NCBI GenBank assembly: GCA_031259225.1
Contig: JAIRLT010000243.1
Location: 1-6,327, forward strand
Direction: 5' to 3'
DNA: 6,327 nucleotides
Origin: Prevotellaceae bacterium
GTDB lineage: Bacteria > Bacteroidota > Bacteroidia > Bacteroidales > UBA932
Below the pieces are notes generated by a model. That model saw nothing but the letters and a program-made list of their open reading frames with translations. It had not been told where the DNA came from and did not search any database. Position 1 is the first letter of the stretch, and each line of letters opens with the position of its first letter. A program made the translations under genes and the position numbers. Below, one piece after another: positions 1 to 6,195 of the stretch.

Positions 1-4
1 AATT

Positions 5-1069
5 ATGAGAACAAAATTTTTATTTTTCGCAATGCTTGCAAGCATTGCAGCAAGCGCCACCGTAACGGTTACGCCACTTAGTACAGATTATGATGCAAAA
101 AAAGTAACCTTTAAAGTGGAATGGACTAACGCCCCCATTGCACCGTGTAATAACCGTGTATGGATATGGATAGATTTCTGTCCGGTAAGTGGTGTAACGC
201 CTCAAAGTTTTTCAACCGCTACTATTATCAGTCCTACTATAACAGGCGGGAACGGTACAATTACCAATACCACTGCGCGAGGCTTCTTTATAGAATATGG
301 CGCGACCAATGCCGGCACAACCGTTACTGCTACATTAAGTAATGCGCCTGCCGGCAAATTCAATTGGTGCGCCTACGGCAGCGCCTACCCGCCGAATATA
401 GGTGATTACAATAACGGGATTTATACATTAAGAGGTACAACGCCATTTACACTATATGATGAAAATGGTACGACACAAATAGTAAAAGGTACAACAATAG
501 CCCGGTCATCATTAAACATTGAGCCAATAACCATGACAGATGCCACCGGTTGTCCGGGCAATTTTTGTAAGTATGTTGGCAGTGATTTGTACATGAATGC
601 AACAACTTATAAATGCCAACAACGCACCAGCGGTGCACAAAATTGGGAAGCGTGGATAAAAGATACGCGCGATGGTACTATGTACCGGATTGTACAAGTC
701 AATACCACATGGTGGTTTGGCGACTATTTAATATATGGTAATGATGGAACGATGACCTGTGATGGATACAAGATATATGAATACTCAACCGACATACACT
801 GCCCGGCTGGTTGGGATGTACCTACGGTTACTCAGTGGATGTCACGCATGAACATTGAACCAGACTATCCATGGACTAACGTGTACGGAGGCGCTATACC
901 AACCGAATATTGGTGGCCTTGCGTAAACAATCCGAATAGGCATATGCACGCGAAGGACCATACGGTAGGGCACTGCTGGTATTACGGTGACATCCCGCCC
1001 TATTACCATGAATGGGGCGGCTGCAATACAAATAAAGGTGCAGTGGCAATCTGTGTTCGAAGTATGTAA
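5..1069 (+). CDS. Secreted FISUMP-domain protein, possible DGR variable target
   Basis: A 354-residue protein with a Sec signal peptide (residues 1-18, cleavage probably after ASA), so exported. Residues ~19-145 look like a beta-rich N-terminal domain of the type preceding FISUMP domains in Bacteroidota; I do not know its function. Residues ~218-353 fit the Fibrobacter succinogenes major paralogous (FISUMP) domain: IKDTRDGTMYRIVQV followed by TTWWFGDYL, then CPAGWDVPTVTQW (266-278), and the closing AICVR near the C terminus. FISUMP domains are related to the C-type-lectin fold and are a common variable target of diversity-generating retroelements. Residues 302-341 have the skewed composition expected of a diversified binding surface. 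The protein carries several cysteines, which may form disulfides outside the cell. The start at 5 is set by the signal peptide; upstream sequence is outside the window. Role inferred: surface or secreted ligand binding. Domain call fairly sure, function unknown. Confidence 0.85.
   Translation: MRTKFLFFAMLASIAASATVTVTPLSTDYDAKKVTFKVEWTNAPIAPCNNRVWIWIDFCPVSGVTPQSFSTATIISPTITGGNGTITNTTARGFFIEYGATNAGTTVTATLSNAPAGKFNWCAYGSAYPPNIGDYNNGIYTLRGTTPFTLYDENGTTQIVKGTTIARSSLNIEPITMTDATGCPGNFCKYVGSDLYMNATTYKCQQRTSGAQNWEAWIKDTRDGTMYRIVQVNTTWWFGDYLIYGNDGTMTCDGYKIYEYSTDIHCPAGWDVPTVTQWMSRMNIEPDYPWTNVYGGAIPTEYWWPCVNNPNRHMHAKDHTVGHCWYYGDIPPYYHEWGGCNTNKGAVAICVRSM
908..1060 (+). other. Candidate variable region (VR-like 3' end of FISUMP gene)
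   Basis: Codons 302-341 encode 5 Tyr, 4 Trp, 5 His, 3 Cys, 4 Gly, 4 Asn and 2 Asp in 40 residues, with most Tyr/His/Asn/Asp/Gly codons alternating in their first two bases over a C or T third base. That is what adenine-directed mutagenesis of AAC/AAT codons produces in DGR variable regions, and it lies at the expected place, the end of a FISUMP domain. The segment after it (codons ~343-352, NKGAVAICVR) matches the invariant FISUMP tail. No second copy (template repeat) was found in the window, so VR status is inferred. Confidence 0.45.
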
Positions 1070-1090
1070 TTTATTTTTCCAAAATATATT
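1068..1090 (+). repeat. AT-only hairpin on the FISUMP stop codon
   Basis: AATTTATTTT (1068-1077) pairs with AAAATATATT (1081-1090) across a TCC loop, 9 of 10 positions complementary. It overlaps the last two bases of the TAA stop. It has no following T tract, so it is a poor intrinsic terminator. In the Bordetella phage DGR a hairpin just downstream of the variable region is needed for retrohoming; this one has a comparable position, but all-AT stems arise easily by chance. Confidence 0.4.
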
Positions 1091-1165
1091 TCCTTACTGA
1101 AGCAAAAAATTATGCTCCCAAGCTACACTGTGTCTTTTTCACATTATAGTTTCATCGCGCTACCT

Positions 1166-1352
1166 TATAACCTGCGTTCGGGATAAAAAATAGCCGTTTA
1201 CGGCTTCCATGTCAATAGAATAACGTGAATGTCCTACGGACAAGCTAATGGGCGTGTATATTTCGTTTTCTATTGATATGTATCGCCTATGGCGAATTTA
1301 TCTGTTGATTTTTTAGAATAGAAGCTTTTTTTATCCCGAATTCAGGTTTATA
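1166..1352. mobile_element. 187-bp nested inverted-repeat element (MITE-like or structured RNA)
   Basis: This fills most of the gene-free stretch 1070-1367. The outer arms 1169-1190 and 1327-1348 pair over 22 positions with 20 Watson-Crick pairs, one G-T and one mismatch; a few more outer bases (to 1166 and 1352) pair after a one-base bulge. Inside are a second inverted repeat (1208-1225 with 1264-1280) and three short palindromes at 1192-1205, 1230-1242 and 1283-1295. It has no ORF. The two halves read as head-to-head copies of one unit: a tctattgayatg box, a short palindrome, then a ttttttatcccga arm. I see no clean target-site duplication. Terminal inverted repeats without coding capacity suggest a MITE or similar dispersed repeat; a folded non-coding RNA is the alternative. 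Nothing else recognisable lies in 1091-1165. Confidence 0.6.
1208..1280. repeat. Inner inverted repeat enclosing a palindrome
   Basis: Positions 1208-1225 and 1264-1280 form a 17-bp stem with one G-T pair and one bulged T at 1221. It encloses TGTCC-TAC-GGACA (1230-1242). As RNA it would be one arm of a multibranched fold whose other arms are the hairpins at 1192-1205 and 1283-1295, closed by the outer stem. Confidence 0.65.
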
Positions 1353-1367
1353 TAAAAACAATCACAC

Positions 1368-1721
1368 ATGAAATACGAATTGATTTACTCCACTGATTTT
1401 ACGCAAACGCCGCTTTATACCATGGTAGTAACGTTTGTAGGCGACTGCAACAAACTCATTCCAAAAATGGCGTGCTCGGGGCGGAAACTGTTTGCCGGGC
1501 GTATTCGTTGGGAACTCGGGTGCATGACGCAACTGTTGTTGCATGCGGCGGCTACGGAACGCGTTAATAAACGGCGGCATTTTATTTCGCTTACGCAGCA
1601 ACATTTTCAAGTGGTTTGCGGGTTGCTGCAATGCTGCTGCGATTTGAAATTTTTTCCGGGGCAAAGCTATGAAATGTTGAGCATGCAAATGCAAACCCTA
1701 AGGAAGCAATTCATGGGCTAA
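1368..1721 (+). CDS. Avd-like DGR accessory protein (putative)
   Basis: A 117-residue, mostly helical protein with no signal peptide or membrane segment, predicted cytoplasmic. Its pattern resembles Avd, the four-helix-bundle accessory protein of diversity-generating retroelements (23S-rRNA-intervening-sequence/bAvd superfamily, typically ~110-130 residues): a K-x5-GRIRWEL-like second helix (residues ~39-60), a basic RVNKRR turn (65-70), a third helix, then the DLKFF..SYEMLS (92-105) and LRKQFMG end that recalls DLK-I-QF-LS-Q-x-I-KQ in Bacteroidota Avd. Avd binds the DGR reverse transcriptase and template RNA and is needed for mutagenic homing. Placement downstream of a FISUMP target gene is the usual DGR order, but no RT follows. 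It holds seven cysteines (27, 36, 52, 84, 89-91), a lot for a cytosolic protein. The ATG at 1368 is the first in frame; there is no Shine-Dalgarno, as normal for the phylum. The family call comes from remembered pattern, not a search. Confidence 0.6.
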   Translation: MKYELIYSTDFTQTPLYTMVVTFVGDCNKLIPKMACSGRKLFAGRIRWELGCMTQLLLHAAATERVNKRRHFISLTQQHFQVVCGLLQCCCDLKFFPGQSYEMLSMQMQTLRKQFMG

Positions 1722-1726
1722 TTGTT

Positions 1727-1832
1727 GAAATTTTTACGTGAAATTTTCGTTAAAAAATGTTAATTATGTGGCTAGTTTAAAAAAAAACAATAATTTTGTA
1801 TTTCATTTTATGAAAATTTTACGTGAAATTTT
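1727..1832. repeat. Two copies of a near-palindromic 20-mer, operator-like
   Basis: The 21-base segments 1727-1747 and 1812-1832 differ at one base and are 85 bases apart. The core of the second is AAAATTTTACGTGAAATTTT, a dyad around ACGT with 18 of 20 positions symmetric. Similarity continues loosely beyond the core (poly-A then ATG, and AGTTTAAAAA after each), suggesting a partial duplication of the promoter region. Such dyads upstream of a gene are typical of dimeric-regulator sites; the regulator is unknown. Confidence 0.5.
1791..1798 (+). promoter_or_regulatory. Candidate -7 box, upstream promoter of TPR gene
   Basis: TAATTTTG matches the Bacteroidota -7 consensus TAnnTTTG exactly. No clear TTTG/TTG -33 box is visible at the usual spacing. 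In AT-rich DNA a chance match is possible. Confidence 0.35.
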
Positions 1833-1852
1833 TTTATATCAAAAAAAATGCG

Positions 1853-1860
1853 TAAGTTTG
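1853..1860 (+). promoter_or_regulatory. Candidate -7 box, main promoter of TPR gene
   Basis: TAAGTTTG is an exact match to the Bacteroidota sigma-ABfr -7 box (TAnnTTTG), placed 30 bases before the ATG at 1891, which gives a leader of about 25 nt. The second palindromic 20-mer (1813-1832) covers the -33 area, so a bound regulator would directly affect this promoter. The -33 element itself is poor. Confidence 0.55.
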
Positions 1861-1890
1861 CACAGTTTAAAAAGTATATCAAAAATAGTT

Positions 1891-2949
1891 ATGAAACAAT
1901 TATTTAGTCTATTGCTTTTGCTCTTTATTGTAGCGGGGCTGTATGCGCAGAAGCCTGTAGTAGTACAGAAAACAGAAATAACCACATCCCGGGTGGTTAC
2001 AGCGGAAACGGTCTATAACGAAGGCGTCATCTTGTTGGAAGAAGGCGAATTTGATGAAGCTTTGGAAAAGTTTACCAAAGCTATCCGTTTACGCCCCCGT
2101 TTTGACCATGCGTACGTGAACCGGGCTGTTATTAAAAGTGAGAAGAAAGAATACACAGACGCTATTGCCGATTATAACGAAGCTATAAAAATCAGCGCAA
2201 GCGCCGGCGCGTACTTTGGTCGCGCCAAAGCAAAATATGCTTTGAACGATGTGAATGGCGCTTATGAAGATTATTCATCCGCTATTAAAGCTGACCCCAC
2301 TTTTGCTAATGCTTATTATTACCGTGGCGGTATTTCATTTGAGCGCGGCAACCTGAATGAAGCCATCGCCGACTACGATAAGGCGATTGAACATAAACCC
2401 GATTATATTTTTGCTTTCAATGACCGGGCTACCGCCTACCGTAGAATAGGAAAAGAAGATTTGGCGCTGATTGATTATACCAAAGCGATAGCATTGGATG
2501 AAACATCTATTGATTTCGCCTTTAATAACCGCGGGAATTTGAAACGCAGCCAGGGGCTTTATAAGGAAGCTATCGACGACTATACGGCAGCGATAAAAAT
2601 GAACCCCGATAATTACAGCGCCTTGAACAACCGCGGCTTGGCAAAGATTGATTTGGGCGACTATGAAAGCGCTATCAACGACTTTACCGAAGCTTTGCGG
2701 GTAAAAGCCGATTATGTTTATGCCGCTAATAATCGCGGAAACGCTCACTATAAATTGAAAAATTATAAAGCCGCTATCAGCGATTATTCCTTAGCCATCG
2801 AACTGAATAAAAATTATGGATATGCTTATTTTAATCGCGGCGTCGCAAAAGAAATGTTGCGTTTGGAAAAAGACGCTTGCGCCGATTGGCAAAAAGCCCG
2901 CGAATTAGGCGTGAAAGAAGCTTCCGTTTATTTACAAGAATGTCGTTAA
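1891..2949 (+). CDS. Secreted tetratricopeptide-repeat protein
   Basis: A 352-residue protein: signal peptide at 1-20 (hydrophobic core of leucines, cleavage probably after YAQ), a short linker (21-37), then nine consecutive 34-residue TPRs from about residue 38 to 344 and a short tail ending in ECR. The repeats share the A/NRG...A..DY..AI core, best seen in repeats 4-8. No lipobox cysteine follows the signal, so it is likely soluble periplasmic rather than a lipoprotein. TPR arrays are protein-docking scaffolds; the partner is not evident. The reading frame stays open back to a GTG at 1738, but that 51-residue extension is Lys/Asn/Phe-rich, overlaps the promoter elements, and would bury the signal peptide, so the ATG at 1891 is chosen. 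The next gene starts 21 bases after the stop; the pair is probably one operon, suggesting a joint envelope role. High confidence for TPR, function unknown. Confidence 0.9.
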   Translation: MKQLFSLLLLLFIVAGLYAQKPVVVQKTEITTSRVVTAETVYNEGVILLEEGEFDEALEKFTKAIRLRPRFDHAYVNRAVIKSEKKEYTDAIADYNEAIKISASAGAYFGRAKAKYALNDVNGAYEDYSSAIKADPTFANAYYYRGGISFERGNLNEAIADYDKAIEHKPDYIFAFNDRATAYRRIGKEDLALIDYTKAIALDETSIDFAFNNRGNLKRSQGLYKEAIDDYTAAIKMNPDNYSALNNRGLAKIDLGDYESAINDFTEALRVKADYVYAANNRGNAHYKLKNYKAAISDYSLAIELNKNYGYAYFNRGVAKEMLRLEKDACADWQKARELGVKEASVYLQECR

Positions 2950-2951
2950 TT

Positions 2952-2959
2952 TAAGTTTG
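2952..2959 (+). promoter_or_regulatory. Possible internal -7 box before the OmpA-family gene
   Basis: TAAGTTTG, identical to the box upstream of the TPR gene, sits 11 bases before the next ATG. Initiation here would give a nearly leaderless transcript, and no -33 box is evident, so it may be chance or a secondary promoter. Confidence 0.25.
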
Positions 2960-2970
2960 AACAAAAAAGT

Positions 2971-5031
2971 ATGAAGACATTGAAATATCTCATCATTATT
3001 TTTGCATTGAGTTTCTTTACTCAATTATCAGCGCAAAACATCAATTTCACTACCGATAATTTTATTGGCAGGGAAGCAGCATTAGAACAAGCCTTGAAAG
3101 CTTTACACGAAGGCGACGGTTATTATGCGCAAGCCAAAAATATTTGCCCGTCGTTGGCTTCAGCATGTATAACCGATGTGTCGTCTTTTTACAATCAAGC
3201 GTTATCAAGCTATTTAGCGGCGCAAAATATCAATTCCAACAACGCGTCATTAAATTACCGGATAGGGGAATGTTATATTTACATAGAAAAAAATAAAGCC
3301 ATTCCATACCTTGAAAAGGCTTTGAGTTTGGATGAACGTACCAATGCCAATGCTTATTTGTTTATGGGTATCGCCTATCAATACCAAGGTATGTTTACCG
3401 AAGCGATTACCTATTATCAAAAATATAAAACCAAACTCACGATTGAGCAATTTAATGAATATGGAAGTTTCGTAGACCGGCTTATTACCGAATGCCAAAA
3501 TGCTCCGGCGTTAATCAACGCGCCTGTGCGTGTGTTTGTAGATAATTACGGGAAAGCTATCAATTCCGCTGCATCGGAATTTCATCCGGTAGTTAGTGCC
3601 GGCGAAGACCAAATTTATTTTAACAGGACGGAAAATAATAGCAACCGCATTACGCTGTTGTCGAAAAACGGGCAAAGTTATGACACCACCTACATAACCA
3701 TCCCGAAAACCGTACCATTAACGACATTGCTCTACTTGTCGGACGACCGGAACTATCTGCTGTTCTCCAGTTCCAAAAAGAATAAAACCGATTTATTTGA
3801 AACATACCAGGAAGGCGGCAAGTGGACAAAACCGAAAGCCTTGAAACGACCGGTGAAATCAAAATACAACGAAAATTCAGCCTATTTATCGCCTAACGGC
3901 GCGGTATTGTTCTTCTCCAGCAACCGCCCGGGCGGCTACGGCGGAGTTGATATTTATATGGCACGCCGGAATGAAAAAGGCAAATGGGAAAAAACAATCC
4001 TGAACCTTGGCGCAGGCGTCAATACACGTTACAACGAGCATATCTCTTTTGTTTCGGCTGACGGTAACACAATTTATTTCACGTCCGAAGGACATAATTC
4101 CATCGGCGGCTCGGATATTTTCAAGAGCGAATATAATACGGCTACCAATACATGGAGTGAAGCCGTGAACGTCGGTTACCCGATTAACTCCATAAGCGAC
4201 GAAACGTTTTTCTATCCGCTCCCCGGCAATCAGGTATTTTACCTCTCTTCGTCGCGTGAAGGCGGCTTTGGCGGGCAGGACATCTACCGGGTGAATGTGA
4301 TGAAAGCCGAACGGAATATTATAAGTACATACGAAGACAATATGCTGGCTTACCACTCGCCGCGTTTTCTGGAATATATTATCGAACCTATCGTACAAAT
4401 ACGTTCCAGCATGGTGGTTACTATTTCCGGCATGGTGGTTGATAAAGCTTCGCAACAACCGGTGCAGGCAAAAATCAGCATAGTAGATAACAGTAAAGGG
4501 AAAGTAGTAGCGGAATTTGAATCCAACAGTGAAACGGGACGGTTCACGGCTACTGTTCCCGAAGGCGCTAATTATGGAATGACCATTACAGCTACAGGAT
4601 ACATGTTCCAGTCGGAAAACATAGATATCCCGTACGGTTCAAAGAAAGAACACAGCCGGTTTATAGAATTAGCCTATTTGGATGTGAATACTACGATTAC
4701 ATTGCGCAATATTTTCTTTGATTTCGGCTCTGCGCAGCCGACGCCGTCATCGAAATATGAATTGGAGCAATTGTATAAAATGCTTGCCAGCCAGCCGACG
4801 GTGAAAATTGAGATTTCGGGGCATACTGATAATCGCGGCTCCGAAGAAGCCAATATGCGGTTATCGAACTTACGGGCTAAATCGGTCGTTGATTACTTGG
4901 TGAAAGCCGGTATTGACCCCGAGCGTTTGAGCTATATCGGCTATGGCTTGAAGAAACCGATAGCGACTAATGTAACGGCGGAAGGCCGCCGGATGAACCG
5001 CCGCACGGATATTCGGATTATAAGCCGGTAG
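2971..5031 (+). CDS. PorE-like OmpA-family protein (TPR, PD40 propeller, CRD, OmpA_C)
   Basis: A 686-residue exported protein. Order of parts: signal peptide 1-22 (cleavage near SAQ, no lipobox); TPR-like helices ~35-170; a PD40/WD40-like beta-propeller ~195-445 with blade motifs such as FFSSNRPGGYGGVDIY (314-329), YFTSEGHNSIGGSDIF (369-384) and YLSSSREGGFGGQDIY (424-439); a carboxypeptidase-regulatory-like beta-sandwich ~483-570; and an OmpA_C domain ~585-686. The last contains SGHTDNRG and LSNLRA, with Asp620 and Arg635 at the spacing of the two residues that hold diaminopimelate in OmpA, so peptidoglycan binding should be intact. This architecture is that of PorE (PG1058) of the type IX secretion system, which links the outer-membrane PorK/PorN/PorP assembly to peptidoglycan. 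Bacteroidota carry several paralogues of this shape and no por gene is adjacent, so orthology is not established. Probably co-transcribed with the TPR gene and ended by the terminator at 5053. Confidence 0.9.
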   Translation: MKTLKYLIIIFALSFFTQLSAQNINFTTDNFIGREAALEQALKALHEGDGYYAQAKNICPSLASACITDVSSFYNQALSSYLAAQNINSNNASLNYRIGECYIYIEKNKAIPYLEKALSLDERTNANAYLFMGIAYQYQGMFTEAITYYQKYKTKLTIEQFNEYGSFVDRLITECQNAPALINAPVRVFVDNYGKAINSAASEFHPVVSAGEDQIYFNRTENNSNRITLLSKNGQSYDTTYITIPKTVPLTTLLYLSDDRNYLLFSSSKKNKTDLFETYQEGGKWTKPKALKRPVKSKYNENSAYLSPNGAVLFFSSNRPGGYGGVDIYMARRNEKGKWEKTILNLGAGVNTRYNEHISFVSADGNTIYFTSEGHNSIGGSDIFKSEYNTATNTWSEAVNVGYPINSISDETFFYPLPGNQVFYLSSSREGGFGGQDIYRVNVMKAERNIISTYEDNMLAYHSPRFLEYIIEPIVQIRSSMVVTISGMVVDKASQQPVQAKISIVDNSKGKVVAEFESNSETGRFTATVPEGANYGMTITATGYMFQSENIDIPYGSKKEHSRFIELAYLDVNTTITLRNIFFDFGSAQPTPSSKYELEQLYKMLASQPTVKIEISGHTDNRGSEEANMRLSNLRAKSVVDYLVKAGIDPERLSYIGYGLKKPIATNVTAEGRRMNRRTDIRIISR

Positions 5032-5052
5032 CCCGGGCGATAAGGCTCCTAT

Positions 5053-5094
5053 AAACCGTAAGACTACGATTTTTGTTTTACGGTTTTTGTTTTT
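5053..5094 (+). terminator. Intrinsic terminator of the TPR/OmpA pair
   Basis: AAACCGTAAGAC (5053-5064) pairs with GTTTTACGGTTT (5075-5086), 12 bp with one G-T, around a 10-base loop, followed by TTGTTTTT (5087-5094). It lies 22 bases after the OmpA-family stop. There is no T tract on the other strand, so it works rightward only. The T tract stops 3 bases before the mqnC start codon, so mqnC must be reached by read-through or start from a promoter I cannot identify. Confidence 0.8.
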
Positions 5095-5097
5095 CGT

Positions 5098-6195
5098 ATG
5101 GACACAAATACTATATTCTCTAAAGCCTTGCAATTGCATCCGCTGACCGAAGATGAAGCGGTGTATATCTACGAACATGCGCCTACCGATAAGCTGATGG
5201 CGCTGGCTTCTATTATCCGTCAAAAACACGTGCCGGGCAAGACGGTAGGATGGCAAATCGACCGGAATGTAAATTATACGAATGTTTGCCTTTCGGGTTG
5301 TTTATTTTGCAAATTCCATTGCAAGCCGCATGAAACCGACAAACACTATTCTCCTACCATAGAAGAATACTGCGAAAAAATTGAAGCGCTTTTTGCCATA
5401 GGCGGCAACCAGTTATTACTGCAAGGCGGTTTGCATCCTTCGTACAAATTGGATTTCTACGAATCGCTCTTCCGTGAACTGAAGAAACGCTATCCTGCAT
5501 TAAAATTACATGCTTTAGGTCCGCCGGAAGTGGCGCATATTGCACGATTGGAAAAAATGACCTACCGCGAAACCCTGGAACGTTTAATGGACGCCGGATT
5601 AGACAGCCTGCCGGGTGCAGGAGCAGAAATTCTAATAGACCGCGTGCGCCAACAGGTTTCCCCTGCCAAACCCGATGCCCAATCATGGATTGAAGTGATG
5701 CGCGAAGCGCACCGTTTACGCCTTGCTACTTCGGCAACCATGTTGTTCGGGCTTATTGAAACCTTGCGGGAGCGGATACAACATTTACTGAAAATTAGAA
5801 AACTGCAAAGCGAAAAACCGAAAAACGCTGCCGGTTTTTTGAATTTTATTTGTTGGCCGGTACAGTTAAAAGGTACGAAATTAGTGAAAAATTATTCGTT
5901 GAAACCGGTTACGCCAATAGAATATGTCCGGACAGTAGCTATCAGCCGTATTGTATTGAACAATATAAAAAACATTCAGGCGTCATGGCTGACGGTGGGG
6001 CGCGATACGGCGCAAATATGCCTTCATGCCGGCGCCAACGATTTAGGCTCTATTATGATGGAAGAAAATGTACTGGCTGCCGCCGGCGTTGCAGAATGCA
6101 TGGATGCGAACAGTATGGTGCATACTATCCGGGAAGCAGGGTTTGAGCCTTACCTGCGCAACCAACACTACCAGCCAATGGAACAAATTGCCTAA
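5098..6195 (+). CDS. mqnC: Cyclic dehypoxanthinyl futalosine synthase MqnC
   Basis: A 365-residue cytosolic radical-SAM enzyme of the futalosine (mqn) menaquinone pathway. It cyclises dehypoxanthinyl futalosine to the spiro compound that MqnD then cleaves. The 4Fe-4S/SAM site is CLSGCLFC (Cys64, Cys68, Cys71), preceded by QIDRNVNYTNV. Other MqnC signatures: GGNQLLLQGGLHP (102-114), LHALGPPEVAH (137-147), AGLDSLPGAGAEIL, SATMLFG, and NIQASWLTV...GANDLGSIMMEENV (282-315). The NIQASW/GANDxGS tail separates it from the sister enzyme MqnE. Length is normal. No other mqn gene is in the window. The ATG at 5098 is the first possible in frame and gives the usual N-terminal helices; no Shine-Dalgarno is visible. 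Some usually conserved positions differ: His74, Leu219, Cys252 and Val255 (see findings). Identification is strong. Confidence 0.93.
   Translation: MDTNTIFSKALQLHPLTEDEAVYIYEHAPTDKLMALASIIRQKHVPGKTVGWQIDRNVNYTNVCLSGCLFCKFHCKPHETDKHYSPTIEEYCEKIEALFAIGGNQLLLQGGLHPSYKLDFYESLFRELKKRYPALKLHALGPPEVAHIARLEKMTYRETLERLMDAGLDSLPGAGAEILIDRVRQQVSPAKPDAQSWIEVMREAHRLRLATSATMLFGLIETLRERIQHLLKIRKLQSEKPKNAAGFLNFICWPVQLKGTKLVKNYSLKPVTPIEYVRTVAISRIVLNNIKNIQASWLTVGRDTAQICLHAGANDLGSIMMEENVLAAAGVAECMDANSMVHTIREAGFEPYLRNQHYQPMEQIA

Noticed and set aside
1153..1365. Target-site duplication flanking the inverted-repeat element
   Set aside because: Only a short, shifted TAT/TTAT is shared by the flanks in AT-rich DNA, not a convincing duplication.
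1070..1367. Template repeat (TR) of a DGR between target and avd-like gene
   Set aside because: Reading this stretch against 908-1060 gave no extended similarity, even allowing substitutions at A; it is filled by the inverted-repeat element instead.
1362..1694. 110-codon ORF on the minus strand opposite the Avd-like gene
   Set aside because: Arg/Gln/His-rich, low-complexity translation without a recognisable pattern; the plus-strand frame matches a family and has sensible codon use.
1738..1890. 51-codon GTG-initiated N-terminal extension of the TPR gene
   Set aside because: It covers both candidate promoters and the repeated dyads, is Lys/Asn/Phe-rich, and would place the signal peptide internally.
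2971..3060. Lipoprotein signal on the PorE-like protein
   Set aside because: The signal region ends in LSAQN with no cysteine at a lipobox position, so a standard Sec signal is called.
3886..4458. 190-codon ORF on the minus strand inside the OmpA-family gene
   Set aside because: Lies entirely opposite the well-supported propeller domain; no domain pattern and no start context; a shadow frame.
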